Part shown: positions 44,740 through 55,677 of the stretch, one piece after another
How positions within the stretch are numbered: the first letter of the stretch is position 1
Layout: each line of letters starts with the position of its first letter
DNA from: Ipomoea triloba
Taxonomy: Eukaryota; Streptophyta; Magnoliopsida; Solanales; Convolvulaceae
DNA: 64,000 nt
Assembly: GCF_003576645.1 (NCBI RefSeq)
Contig: NC_044920.1
Span: 20,819,450 to 20,883,449 of the forward strand
Reading direction: 5' to 3'
Translations under genes and position numbers: made by a program
The notes under the pieces: generated by a model
Databases searched by the model: none
What the model was told of the DNA's origin: nothing
Seen by the model: only the letters and a program-made list of their open reading frames with translations

Positions 44740-45412
44740 GGTTGTTCATAGTTGACCAGTTCAGACCAAGAAGACCAAACATGTTGCTTCTATTGATAAT
44801 CAAACTTAAAATTTTGTGATTATCAAGTCAATAGTCTAACCAACTTGGTTAGGGAGTTAGGGTACCTAATATTTGATAGTGTTAGGACTAAAACTCAAAG
44901 GAGTCTATTACCGTAACTATTCCATCATTAGAATTTTAATTGAAAGGATATGTGTATAGGCTTTTTAAAAATTTTAAGAAAATCTCTTTTAATTTTAGGG
45001 TAATTTAATTTCAAAGACTAACCAATTTGGTTTAATATAGTTAAGTAGATACTTAATGACAGAGATTATTTGATTATTAGTGGTCAAACACAAAGAGATC
45101 ATTTGATTATTAATGGTCAAACATTGTAATTTAAAATTATTGTGTTAGATCAGAGAGAATATGTGCTCTTAATTAAAATATGAAGGGTCTAAGGCCAACT
45201 TCTTGGATCACCACCACACCAATACACCATACTGTAGATACCTATACATACTCGCAGCCTCAAGATAGGTAAATCATTCGTAATCATGTGATATAAATTT
45301 CTACTTTAGAAAATTTTTAAATAAATATAATAAATTTATTTTCCAATTCTCTTAAATGTAAGAAAACTTAAAAGAGAACCTTCTTTGTATACTTTTAAGT
45401 ACGAAGGATGAC
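44740..45412. other. Intergenic, no gene seen
   Basis: AT-rich with one short direct repeat (GAGATTATTTGATTATTA(G/A)TGGTCAAACA twice near 45062 and 45092). I see no frame or RNA gene. Confidence 0.55.
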
Positions 45413-45600
45413 CAATGCAATAGTTATACCATGTACTCGAGTTCACCTGATTACATACTGAATGTTTACAATTTGAATTGTGAACATTCAGTATGCATGT
45501 AAATTGTGAATATTCAGTATATAAATTGTGAACATTCAGTATATAAATTGTGTATTTTGAATTCAAGTTTACCTTACAAGGTGAACCCGGACCTACAAAA
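45413..45600. mobile_element. MITE-like element with GTTCACCT/AGGTGAAC ends and internal hairpin
   Basis: GAGTTCACCTG near the left and AAGGTGAACCCGG near the right are inverted. Inside, 45454-45495 forms a 42-bp hairpin (CATACTGAATGTTTACAATT pairing with AATTGTGAACATTCAGTATG, a 2-base loop and one mismatch). It is followed by three tandem repeats of AAATTGTGAA(C/T)ATTCAGTAT. There is no coding function. Confidence 0.6.
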
Positions 45601-45825
45601 TAATTTGCGTAACCCATGATAGTCAAACACTAATCGCTGGTTTTGACTTTATTTAATTCATCCAGCGGTTAATACATTTGTTATGATACCCCATAAAATT
45701 CATATGCAATCAAAGAAAATTTTAGTGCTGCAACAACTGCAGAGATTGACTGGCCACCATTTTGCCAAAGAATTAGACCACTTAATATAATGCAACTTGT
45801 TTTGTTTTTTGTTGTTATTGTTGGT

Positions 45826-45850
45826 TATTATAATTATAATTATAATTATA

Positions 45851-45883
<33 letters not shown>

Positions 45884-45886
45884 TTA
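45826..45886. repeat. (TAATTA)n(TTA)n microsatellite
   Basis: ATTATA-type units pass into TTA triplets. Frames across it give poly-Tyr/Asn artefacts. Confidence 0.95.
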
Positions 45887-46580
45887 AATTCAACTTGTTA
45901 AATCTCGACAATAAGTGTCATGACTCATATGATAATTCACCATGCAAAATTAATCAAAACGACAAAAATAAACATGGGATTTGATGGGAAAAGCAAAAGG
46001 GAATCAAAATTTACATATTGCCAAAAATTCCAACAATAAGTCAAATGACATTCATTGATAATACATTATAGTATTCGTTTTTAATTTGTTGTTTTTGGTT
46101 TTATTACAAATCAATAATTGATCTATTATAAATTAAACTATCTTACTGTTTAGTCAGAGAAAAAGGTCCGCACACCATTGGAAAAAGTGAAATTTTCGAA
46201 TTTATGTTTCCACCTGCGAAGAAAAAGTGATCGAAAGTTGAATTTTTAATTTAATAAATAATTTTCAAAATTATATTTTGGAATAAGTGTCAAATATAGT
46301 GTTGAATTTTTTATTTTGTGCAATTAAGTCACTGAATTAAAAATGATCAGAAACATGATATAAGATAAATATTATTGATGGATATTGTACCATTGTCGAT
46401 GCTAAGAGAGTTTTGATTGCAAAGGTAAATATGTCCCAAAATCGACTATTTCCTTTGAAAATTAATTATGCACTTCTTGTTTGCTTTAATTTTAAAATTT
46501 GTGATGATAATTGGTTATGACATATGCGATTTGGACATTTTTATTTCTCTGGATTTAACTATCTAGCGAGGCCAAATAGT
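45887..46580. other. Intergenic with a faint copia trace, no gene supported
   Basis: Mostly AT-rich DNA. The end part, 46383-46565, can be read in broken frames with W-x-x-R-F-G-H-F-Y-F-like residues (46508-46550). That could be the pre-integrase H-R-x-G-H region of the copia pol that resumes at 47314, with the MITE and SINE inserted between. This reading is weak. Confidence 0.35.
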
Positions 46581-46892
46581 TAGAGCTGTCGAAACGGGTC
46601 GGCGGGCCCGCCACGCCAAAGCCCGCCATATGTACGGGCCTATGGGAGTTCGGCCCACCCGGCCCCGCCTTATGCCCGCGGGCCTTGGCGGGGGCCCGCC
46701 AAATTTTAAAATTTTAAATTTAAATAAAAATTAATATAAAAAAAAGTAATAAGTGTATACTAAAATAATTTGGATATTTTAAACATATATTAATGCATTT
46801 TTAAATTTTGAAACATAATAATAACAAATAAATAATCAAATACATAATGTATTAATCCAGAAGTAAATAACAAATACTAAATTATTTTTAAC

Positions 46893-46938
<46 letters not shown>

Positions 46939-47153
46939 ATGTTTACAGTATACTGTAAACGTAAAAATAAACAAATATTTTAATAATTTTTTTATAATTG
47001 AATTTAGTTTACAGTAAACTATATATATTACTGTTGCGTTTTATTTTAATAATTTTTTATTATATATTAGGCGGGCCTCCGCCGGCCCGCCCCGCCCTTT
47101 TTGTGGGGCGGGACGGGCTAACCCGGCGGGCTAAGCCCGTTTTGACAGCTCTA
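46581..47153. mobile_element. hAT-type MITE, second copy of the GGCGGGC family
   Basis: The ends TAGAGCTGTCGAAACGGGTC (left) and (minus strand) TAGAGCTGTCAAAACGGGCT are inverted and match those at 880-1656. Both ends are again dense in GGCGGGC/GCCCGCC, around an AT-rich core with a (TA)n run at 46898-46932. The flanks CAAATAGT and CTTGTGGT agree at only 4 of 8 bases, so the target duplication is decayed or the ends are not from one event. Confidence 0.8.
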
Positions 47154-47313
47154 CTTGTGGTCTAGTGGCATCCGGTGTTTCGGTTAACACTCCCACATGG
47201 ATGATGGGAGTGGGTTCAAGCCTCAGTGGAGGCAACTGTTGACTCATTGTGCTTCATTAGGTGATACTACATTGTACTACATTGTAACAGAGTCAGTAGT
47301 ACTCAAAAAAAAA
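47154..47313 (+). mobile_element. tRNA-derived SINE
   Basis: TGGTCTAGTGGCATCC is an A-box-like start and GTGGGTTCAAGCCTC a B-box-like sequence about 55 bp further on, the spacing of an internal pol III promoter. It ends TTGTAACAGAGTCAGTAGTA and an A9 tail. A truncated copy of the head lies at 33885-33936 (minus) and the tail recurs at 37767. It sits directly against the MITE on its left, and no clear target duplication is visible. Confidence 0.75.
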
Positions 47314-49627
47314 TGAGAGTACTTTGTGTTGGAGGTTGTCAGTATTGTTACTTTCGTTGAAGTATGATGCATGTGATGAAATTAAAATCTTGGGAATTGA
47401 TAGAGGTACAAAATATATTGTTTGTGATGGTTTTCTGAAGGAGAATGGTATTCAACACCATATGACAGCTAGATACACTTCACAACAAAATGGAGTGACT
47501 GAGAGAAATAATAAATCTATCATGGATATGGTGATGTGCATGTTGAAATCTAAAAATCTGCCTAAGCCTTTTTGGTAAGAAGTTGTTGTTTGTGCTGTCT
47601 ATGTGTTGAATAGGTGTTCAACTAAAAGTGTCCGTCATAAGACACCTGAGGAAACTTGGAGTGGTAAAAAACTCTCTATAAGAGATCTTAGGGTTTTTGA
47701 ATGTTTAGCATATGCACATGTGCTAAATCAATTGAGAAAGAAGTTGGATGATAAATGTGAGAAGTGTATATATATTCATTGGTTATAGTGACGCTTCAAA
47801 GGCTTATAAACTATACAATTCCAAAATTAAAAATGTTGTTATAAGTTGTGATGTCACTTTTGATGAATGTGGTGCCTGAGGTTGGTCAACTAAAGATAAA
47901 AGGTCGGTTGTATGTTGTTCCTGTTGTTGAAAATATTATTGATGAGCAATCGGTTCTAAATAATGTCCAGTTTCCTTCACAACCAGAGTCATCAGTTCAA
48001 TGATCTCAACGCGAGCGCCACTTACTAGCTAGGTTGCAAGATTATGTTTTGGGTCATAATAATGACCTGTCTGATGAAGACATTGTTCAATTTGCTCTTT
48101 ATTCAAATTGTGACCCTCTATCCTTCGAGGAGGTTGCTACAGAAACTCATTGGCTTAAGGCAATAGATGAGGAGATTAATGCCATTGAAAAGAATGGTAC
48201 CTGTGAGCTAACAGAATTACCTCTTGGAATGAAGCCAATTGGAGTAAAGTGAGTTTACAGAACGAAATACAAGTCAAATGGAGAAATTGACTGTTTTAAG
48301 GCACGGTTGGTAGCAAAGGGTTACAAGCAGAAATCGTGTATTGATTATTTTGAGGTTTTTGCCTCAGTAAGTAGACTTGATACAGTTTGAATGGTTATTT
48401 CTCTTACTACTCAAAATGATTGGAAGTTGCATCAAATGGATGTTAAGTCTACTTTTTTTTGAATGGTTTTCTTGAAGAAGAAATATATGTTGAACAACCT
48501 CCAGAGTTTGTGAAGAAAGGGAGGAACATAAAGTGTACAGGTTGATAAATGCTTTGTATGTCTTAAAGTACGCGTCTGGGGCATGGTATGGTTGCATTGA
48601 CTTATATTTTATTGAAAGTGATTTTATAAGATGTCCTCATGAGCACACTTTGTATGTCAAAATGCATAGATTCTGGTGATGTTGTTATATTCTGCCTATA
48701 CGTTGATGATTTGTTTTTTATTGGAAATAACTTGAAGCTAATCTCGGAATTCAGGGAGACACTCATTAAGAGATTTGAAATTACTGATATGGACCTTATG
48801 TGTTACTTTCTTAGCTTTGAGATTGTTCAGATGGATAGTGGAATCTTAATTTCACAAAAGAAATATGTTGATGATATTTTGGAAAAGTTCAAAATGGAGA
48901 ACTCCAAACAAGGTTCGACTCCGGTAGCTGAAAAGTTAAAGGTGTCCAAAGATGAGTCTGGTAAGAATGTGAATGTTACAGCTTATTAAAGCTTAATTGG
49001 GACTTTGAGGTATATGGTGACAACAAGGCTAGATATTCCTTTTGGAGTTGGAATACTTAGCAGATTAATGGAGGAACCAAAAGAATCACATTGGGCTACA
49101 ACAGAACGAATTATGAGATATGTCAAAGGTACGAGTAATGATGAAATTTTTTTACTCAACTAATGAAGTTGTGAAACCTGTTGAAAATACAAATAGTGCT
49201 TGGGCTGGGGATGTTGAGAGTTGAGACAAGAAAAAACACATTGGGTTATGCCTTCTATCTTGGTTCAACCATATTTTCTTGGTCTTCAAAGAAGTAGTTC
49301 AAAGAAGCAGCAAATTGTAGCACTTTCAACTGCAGAAGCAGAATATATTGCAACAACAAATAGTGCTACTCAGGTAGTATAGCTGAGAAGAATTTTGGAG
49401 TTTTTACAACACAAGCAGGAAGCACCTACAACTATTTTCTGTGACAACAAGTCTACAATTTTGTTGTCCAAGAATCCTGTCTTTCATGGTTGTAGCAAAC
49501 ACATTGATATTAAGTATCACAAAATCATAGAGTTAGTTGCTGAAAAATAAATCAACATTGAGTATTATTCATGTGAATGTCAAATTGCAGATATTTTTAC
49601 AAAACCGTTGAAGACGCACATTTCTTA
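47314..49627 (+). pseudogene. Ty1/copia pol (integrase, RT, RNase H), multiply broken
   Basis: Domain remnants run in order. The integrase end shows Y-T-S-Q-Q-N-G-V-T-E-R-N (about 47470-47510). Next come E-E-T-W-S-G-K-K and L-R-V-F-E-C-L-A-Y. RT begins with E-I-N-A-I-E-K-N-G-T, A-R-L-V-A-K-G-Y-K-Q and W-K-L-H-Q-M-D-V-K, and contains L-Y-V-D-D-L-F-F (about 48697-48720, catalytic Y-V-D-D intact). RNase H shows A-L-S-T-A-E-A-E-Y-I, D-N-K-S-T-I and K-H-I-D-I-K-Y-H, ending A-D-I-F-T-K-P-L near 49612. More than ten stops or frameshifts interrupt it. Its 3' LTR begins near 49681. Gag, protease and the integrase front are not convincingly present. Confidence 0.88.
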
Positions 49628-49680
49628 AATTGAAGAAGGATATTGGGATGACCAATATATCCAACTTAGTTTAAATGACG

Positions 49681-49905
49681 CAATGTTATAATAATAATAT
49701 TACTATTAGTTAACTAATTAGTTAGTTTATTATCATCCACTATGCATAACCCACTTCTCATTTTCCCATGTTTATCTACATACACTGCATGATTCCACCA
49801 AAAGTGGCAAGGTTTATTAAAGGCAATGTATAAATAGATTTACCAATTGCATTGTTTTTTTATTATCAAATGTAATAAACATTCTATAGTTTCTTTTTCT
49901 ATCCC
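49681..49905 (+). repeat. 3' LTR of copia pol remnant (partial)
   Basis: It starts around AATGTTATAATAATAATATT and includes a TATA-like GTATAAATAG at about 49829 and AATGTAATAAACATTC. It matches the inverse complement of 50757-50996 closely. It follows the RNase H end by about 55 bp, as a 3' LTR should. The right end is obscured by the element at 49920. Confidence 0.75.
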
Positions 49906-49919
49906 CCCACACACACACA

Positions 49920-50703
49920 CATAGGGTTGCACTCTCGTGAGAACTATCGCCCAAGTAGGAAATGAGAACGCTCCACAGCCGTCCACGTGTCCAGATCAAC
50001 GAATCAAATGCAAATTTAAAAAAATAACGCGGTGGCATTTTCGTAAATAACTGAAACTTTGGTTCACCTAGTTTCACTTGCAAGTGCACCTAGTTTCACT
50101 TGCAAGTGCACCTAGTTTCACTTACAAGTGCACCTACTTTCGCACCTATTTTCACTTACAAGTGCAAATAATTTACCTTGTTAATATTCATGCACCTATT
50201 TTCGCAAATATTTTCACTTACAAATGCAAATAATTTACTTTGTTAATATTCATGCACCTGGTGCAACCTAGGTGCACCTAATTATAACATTAGGTGCACC
50301 TAGTTATAATATTAGGTGCACTTAGTATTGACACTCAGTGTACAATTCACTTGCACCTATAATACGTTTTACTTGCATCTGCAATACATTTTACTTGCAC
50401 TTGTGCAAGTAATTTACTTTGTTAACATTCATGCATTTGGGTGCAATCTATGTGCACCTAGTTATAACATTAGGTGCACTTAGTATTGATGCTCATTGTA
50501 CAATTTATTTGCACTTATAATACATTTTACTTGCACGTGCGCACCTATTTTCACTTATACGTGCAAGTAATTTACCTTGTTAACATTTATGCACTTGGGT
50601 GCACCTAGTTATAACGTTAGGTGCAACTACATTCTGGACACGTGGCGCGCTGTGATTCGTTCGCAATTCTCTCCTGGGCAGCCAGTACGCACCTGAACGT
50701 GAT

Positions 50704-50705
<2 letters not shown>
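49920..50705. mobile_element. Foldback (Mutator-like) element with internal minisatellite
   Basis: The arms are GCCCAAGTAGGAAATGAGAAC then CCACGTGTCCAGA at the left (about 49950-50015), and at the right, read on the minus strand, GCCCAGGAGAGAATTGCGAAC then CCACGTGTCCAGA. Between them lies a block of degenerate repeats built on TTTCACTTGCAAGTGCACCTA and TGCACCTAGTTATAACATTAGG. There is no ORF of interest. It is placed between two inverted LTR copies. Confidence 0.6.
50055..50630. repeat. Degenerate minisatellite of GTGCACCTAGTTTCACTTGCAA
   Basis: Three clean units of about 25 bp at 50071-50140, then longer higher-order units sharing TTAATATTCATGCACCT, GGTGCACCTAGTTATAAC and TTACTTGCAC through 50630. 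Confidence 0.8.

Positions 50706-50756
<51 letters not shown>
50706..50756. repeat. (AT)n microsatellite
   Basis: About 25 AT units between the foldback element and the inverted LTR. Confidence 0.95.
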
Positions 50757-50758
<2 letters not shown>

Positions 50759-50996
50759 ATAGAAAAGGATACTAAAGAATGTTTATTACATTTGACAATA
50801 AAAAACAATGCAATTGGTTAACCTATTTATACACTATTGCCTTCAACAAACCTTACCACTTTTGGTGAAATCATGCCATGTACGTGGATAAAACATGGGA
50901 GCATGAGAAGTGGATTATGCATAGTGGATGATAACAAATTAACTACTTGCTTTACTAATAAATTATTATTATAATAATATTATTATTATAACAAAA
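50757..50996 (-). repeat. LTR copy inverted relative to 49681-49905
   Basis: Its inverse complement shares long blocks with the first copy (TATCATCCACTATGCATAA, CACCAAAAGTGG, ACCAATTGCATTGTTTTTTA, AAATGTAATAAACATTC). No internal domain follows it, so it is a solo or truncated LTR, or one arm of an inverted rearrangement. Confidence 0.8.
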
Positions 50997-51329
50997 ATGT
51001 GTAATTAGACTATTAAACATGTAAAAATTGTGTAATTTTTTATAAGTTACCATTGAATTGTAGGTAAAAATTATTTAATTATTTAGGTGAAAACTTAATT
51101 TAGATTATACTTTAAGTTGACGTAGACAAAATAAATATTGTTTTTAAAAAAGTTGACTCATTGAAAGAAAGAAACTTCCAACCGGAGCTTTGGGGGCTAA
51201 GGGAGCGGAGGGATTTTGTCTCTTGAAAGAAAGAAAGAAAGAAACTTATAGGGTCATCATTGAAATATACTTAGAGTTGGCCATCTTGTGCATGAATTTC
51301 TAACCAAATGACACGGATAGCGAGGAACC

Positions 51330-51484
51330 CCTCCTTAGAGATTGTAGAAATCTTGTGAAACACTTGGAGAGAGTGAAATTCATGCATGTTCTTCGTGAAG
51401 GGAATAAATGTGCCGATTGGCTAGCAAACCTAGGACAAAGCGTGAATTGGATGGAGGACTACGATAATCATGGAAGATCTCCCT
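51330..51484 (+). pseudogene. RNase H-like tail of a LINE (RVT_3-type)
   Basis: One frame reads R-D-C-R-N-L-V-K-H-L-E-R-V, then H-V-L-R-E-G-N-K-C-A-D-W-L-A-N-L-G. This is the C-terminal signature of RNase H domains in plant LINE-type retroelements (H-V-x-R-E-x-N-x-x-A-D-x-L-A). It ends at a stop at about 51482. The upstream part of the domain is frameshifted or missing. It could alternatively derive from a plant gene using this domain. Confidence 0.65.
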
Positions 51485-51839
51485 AATGACATGATCAATC
51501 TCCTTTGGGCAAACGCGAGTGGTACAATGACGCAGAGAATCACTTAGGCAGGGCGAGCCCCCGCCTCTGATGTACCAAAAAGAATTTGACTCATTTTGGA
51601 TTTTGATCTAGGAAAATGCAAAGTTACTTTGACCCAACCCAAACTAAAGAAGTTCAATTACCTATTTTGATAATTATTCTAAATTTTTTTGGTGGACAAC
51701 AATTTTCTTTCACCGTTGCTTGGTGGATTGAAATTTCTATTAGACTTTTAGTCCACTTTCAATTCCATCTAAAATTTGAAAGGAAAACACTCAAGATTAG
51801 AAAGTTTATAGAAATTTCCATCTAATTTATGGTGAAAGG

Positions 51840-51985
51840 AAAATTTTGTCAAAAATGCCCATTTTGTAATTGTGACAGAATGGGCATTTTTGACAAATGG
51901 GCATTTTTAACAAAAGTCTACATACATATGAGTCACACAAGTCTACATACATATGAGTTTAAAGGTAAATGCCCATTTTGTACTT
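51840..51985. repeat. Short direct repeats of TGCCCATTTTGTA and TCTACATACATATGAGT
   Basis: AAATGCCCATTTTGTA(A/C)TTGTGACAGA occurs at about 51856 and 51967. ATGGGCATTTTT(G/A)ACAAA occurs twice between, and AGTCTACATACATATGAGT occurs twice (about 51915 and 51940). Some are inverse to each other (TGCCCAT and ATGGGCA), so the stretch can fold. Confidence 0.75.
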
Positions 51986-52084
51986 GTGACAGATTACTTT
52001 TCACTTATAAGTAATATTGCACTTATTAAGAAAAATGTAATACTTTTACATCAAAATGTAAAAGTATTACACTTTTCTTCAAAA

Positions 52085-52182
52085 GTCTTACATTTTTCAA
52101 TATAAGTAATAAAATTTTATTTCTGATTTAGTAGTCTTACATTTTTCAATATAAGTAATAAAATTTTATTTCTGATTTAGTA
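52085..52182. repeat. Perfect 49-bp tandem duplication
   Basis: Units 52085-52133 and 52134-52182 are identical by eye, implying a recent duplication or assembly artefact. It is non-coding. Confidence 0.9.
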
Positions 52183-52751
52183 TTACATTAAAAAAAAAAA
52201 AACAAGTATAACTATTACATTTCATCTTAATCCAACCCGTTTTACAGACAAAGATTCGTGAGTCGGTCTCACACAAGTTTTTGCCTAAAAGTAAAACTCG
52301 TTAATTACCTTCCGATGTTATCCGGCTGTGAATTCATACAATAATTAAGTATAAAAAAATGTAATGACATTTTAGGTGATAAATATCATGTAGTGATTTT
52401 TGTAAATAAATGTAACTGGATTCTTTTGATAATTATGCATTCCATAGTCCATACTAATTATTAGGTAAGGTTTTGTATATTTAGTAAAGTTATGTATATT
52501 ATTAATAATATAAAGAGAACAGAATAAAATTTTATTAAGGAAATAATTCATCTATCACACGGTTATATATGTCATAAAACTTAAATCGTTTTTTTTTTTC
52601 ATTTTTTTTATGAACTAAAAATGGGTTGGAAGGTGGCTAGAGTTATCCTCTCGCAGTCTCTATAAGCTTTCTTTCACGATTAGTTGGGAAAGAGGGAAAG
52701 AAAGGGTGCTTGATTCTTTTGTTACAAGTTTGTTCCAATTTCTTTAATACT

Positions 52752-53105
52752 GTGTTTGATTTACAGAATAAACGGGAAATGGAATAACATTCTATAGAAT
52801 AGGTCTATTTTACTATTTGGTTCAACTTTATAACTATCGAAATAAAATTCTATAAAATTGGTTATTCCCTTTGTAATAGATATAACCATTCCCAAGGCCT
52901 TCATTTTTTTTGATTTGCCCAAAGGTATCCCTCCCGTCGACAGCCAGAAGACTAACCATCGTCCCAACAGTCAGCACACTAAGTGGTAGGGGACTGGCCA
53001 AATGGCTTAAGGGACGAAGTGCTGAACCACCATGCCAACCATGTTATTGGTTATTCCCAAGGCCTTCATGGTATTAGCTATTAATTAAATACCAGAACTA
53101 CCTTG
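52752..53105. mobile_element. Decayed GGAATAG-family MITE, split by a SINE
   Basis: ACTGTGTTTGATTTACAGAATAAACG at the left resembles the terminus of the 42474 element, with internal GGAATAACATTCTATAGAAT text. The right part continues beyond the SINE insertion with GGTATTAGCTATTAATTAAATACC. The right terminus is not clear. Confidence 0.5.
52906..53052 (-). mobile_element. SINE with 17-bp target duplication
   Basis: ATTCCCAAGGCCTTCAT is repeated exactly at 52889-52905 and 53053-53069. Between them the minus strand begins AACCAATAACATGG, then GTTGGCATGGTGGTTCAGCA (A-box-like) and ends in an A8 tail, the structure of a retroposed SINE. The B box is degenerate. It is unrelated by eye to the other SINE families here. 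Confidence 0.82.
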
Positions 53106-53149
53106 ATTGGTGACTGAGATTAGTCCTTACCTTTTTTATGCGACACGAC

Positions 53150-53761
53150 ACTGCTCTCCTGTGCAGTCGTGCAGACATATCAGACTCGTAGGATGAGCTG
53201 AAATCAAACGGATGAAAATCAATAAAGAAGAGATCATAAAATACGTGGTGACAATTTCATAATTTCCTAAATGATGTATATTTCAGCGGTGCACTTTTAA
53301 GTGATACGTGGTGCACTTGATCTGTAGTGCATTTAATATTGCACCACTCAACAGGGGAAACCTATCAGTGGGTTCAATAGACCTATTGGTCCAACGGTAC
53401 TACTCAATGGGTCTATTGAACCCACATCGTTTTTCCCTTTTTGGTGGTGCACCACATCGCACTCATAAATTTACCACACATCAACACCTAGTGCACCACC
53501 AAAATATACATGGTGCACAAAATTAATTAATTGCCACCACATTTTTTCCCTTTAATTGATTTTCAACCACTTGGTGGTGCACTACATAGCACTCATAAGT
53601 GCACTGTATACTACCTGACACTTAATGCACCATCGAAACATACATGGTCAACAAAATTACAAAATTACCCCGTATTTTTTCTCCGGCCTCTTCATTAATT
53701 TTCATTCGTCTGATCTAATCCTATGGTTGATACGTCCGCACAATCGCATGGGAGAACTCCT
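53150..53761. mobile_element. Foldback (Mutator-like) element with GGTGCAC repeats
   Basis: The left arm CTCTCCTGTGCAGTCGTGCA and the right arm (minus strand CTCCCATGCGATTGTGCGGA) begin inverted repeats of about 65 bp that continue through GGATGAAAAT / CGAATGAAAAT. The interior repeats GTGGTGCAC, CACTCATAA and ACATGGT words. The plus-strand frame at 53308-53526 is not supported as a gene. Confidence 0.65.
53368..53425. repeat. 21-bp hairpin in foldback element
   Basis: GTGGGTTCAATAGACCTATTG (53368-53388) pairs with CAATGGGTCTATTGAACCCAC (53405-53425) with one mismatch and a 16-base loop. Confidence 0.85.
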
Positions 53762-54329
53762 GGCATTTGAATATATTCATTTTCTATTTGTTAACTAATC
53801 AAACACCTGAATATAATCCTTATATAATTCTGTAAACAAACCAACCAACAAAATAACCTCTTTTTTATATTCAATCTTTATTTTATTCATTCTATAATTA
53901 TATATATTCATATTCCTTTCATTTTCATACTGTGAACCAATTCAAATTCCTCTCTTTCTTCTTCTTCTTCTTCTTTTTTTCGTTTTTTTTTATTGTTACG
54001 TTTGTAATAATTTTTTTTTTTTGCTAAAAGAAGGTGTCGACTGTATTATAGAGCACTGATATTTATGTAAAATTCGTTGAGAATATACATATAACGTAAC
54101 ACAAACTGACAAACACATATGCATGCATAATTATTCTCAGCTTCAATCATACTTGCACCAATATTCCAGAAAGATTTGTTTCCCATCCTCAACAGATATT
54201 TTGATCGCAAGTCCTGACGTACGTCATGTCATAAACTTATTGAGAATAAAGCCTCAGATAAAAACTAAAGATTAATGCATGTCGTCATCAATAATTTTAG
54301 AATAAGAAAAAAAAATTGTAATACATTAT

Positions 54330-54835
54330 TGATGGGAATATACACCGGGTACATCACCTCTCATACTATACACATGCTCGGTATCCGCTTGGGACACCAA
54401 GAGGAATTATTCTCAGACCTTCACCAATTAGGATTTCGACCTAAATCTTTAGCCGACCTGGTTGAGAACTGCAGTGACCTTGTGCTACCTGAAGGCTAAT
54501 TCTTACTAGTTCAGGTCTGGTCGGTCATCTCGAACAAGACCACTTGAGGGTTTAGACCTAGACTATAGGCTTCAACCCAATCCCATTCTAGTGGGTGTTC
54601 AAGAATCTTAGTACAAGTGGCTGATAAGACACTACTTCCGAGCTCGCCCGCTAGCTGCATGTGTGACACGTGTTGAACATGTCGAGAGCTCGGCATGTGC
54701 CTCCTATCCCTTCCTTATAAATACCACATTTATGGTGAAAGGGGGACTTTTAGCAGTTTTACCTACCGCGATTCAGCTTGGGATCCTCTGACCTTACGTC
54801 ATTATCCGAGCTTGAAACTTAAACCAACAAGCATA
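54330..54835 (+). mobile_element. Possible solo LTR
   Basis: A more GC-balanced block inside AT-rich DNA starts TGATGGGAATATACACCGGG. It has CCTTATAAATACCAC, a good TATA box, at about 54712-54726, and palindromic words such as CGAGAGCTCGGC and GACACGTGTTG. The layout (TG start, internal TATA, non-coding) fits an LTR. I could not find the right terminus or target duplication. Confidence 0.4.
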
Positions 54836-55441
54836 TGAGAAAAAGATCCACCTACTTCATTCCGACCTCATTACTTATATGTATTTGTTGGAACCTCCAT
54901 ATTTACCCCATGAATTATCATAATATTACAAACTTTAAGTGATATGCACAAAACTATAAATTGTATCCAACATTATTATGTAACAGTACTGCAATCAATT
55001 TTCATATATCATTGAATGAATTTCATAGTTTTCGTGGTGCACTTTTAAAGTCATATATTTGAGTGCACTTTGACATATTTTAGATAGTTTTATGCTATGC
55101 ACCTTTATAATTTTTATAGAAAGACTACTTGTTTTACTTGAATTGTTACTAATTCTAAAAATAATCATAAATATGAACTTCTTAATGAGCAACTTTTTCC
55201 AAACAAAGAAAAATAAGTATAGTAAGATGAGAAGTGAAATAGGGCAATCATTTCAAGTTTGAAGTTGAAGTAATATAGGTGAGAAAAAAATTGTTTGGGC
55301 AATTCAAACTGGTAGGATGTGGATAAGGAAACAAGGAACTCACGAGTCCAACAAAAAAGTACAGATGTGCAGGAATATTGAGAGTCATATATAAATCTCA
55401 AGTTGGAAGCTTTTCCCAAAATTATCATGTGAATCAAGCAA

Positions 55442-55672
55442 TTGGGACAAGTGAACAGAAAAGAACACCACTTGTGGGTATCATCGTTGGATCGGTCCAT
55501 TTTGAAACATGTGCTTTTTTTTAATTGTCTTTTGTTTTCCCATTACTTTTATGTACTGTTGCAGGTTCTGAAACCCAATACACTCGTGACATTGGATTGT
55601 GATTTAATTTGTGAACCTGATAAGCCAGCCTTCTTCTCCCAAAAAATTGAATCTCTTATTCTAATTCGATAA
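55442..55672 (+). pseudogene. Possible gene fragment of unknown family
   Basis: A plus-strand frame contains a non-repetitive stretch, L-K-P-N-T-L-V-T-L-D-C-D-L-I-C-E-P-D-K-P. It is preceded by TTATGTACTGTTGCAG (splice-acceptor-like, ending 55564). Upstream text E-H-H-L-W-V-S-S-L-D-R-S is also protein-like. I do not recognise the family, and no further exons are visible. It may be a captured or decayed exon, or chance. Confidence 0.25.
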
Positions 55673-55677
55673 AATAT

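Noticed and set aside
50055..50630. GTGCACCTAGTTTCACTTGCAA repeats considered as a centromeric or subtelomeric satellite
   Set aside because: There are only a few irregular units within a foldback element, far shorter than a satellite array.
50617..50821. Frames with poly-Tyr-Ile
   Set aside because: They translate the (AT)n run at 50706-50756.
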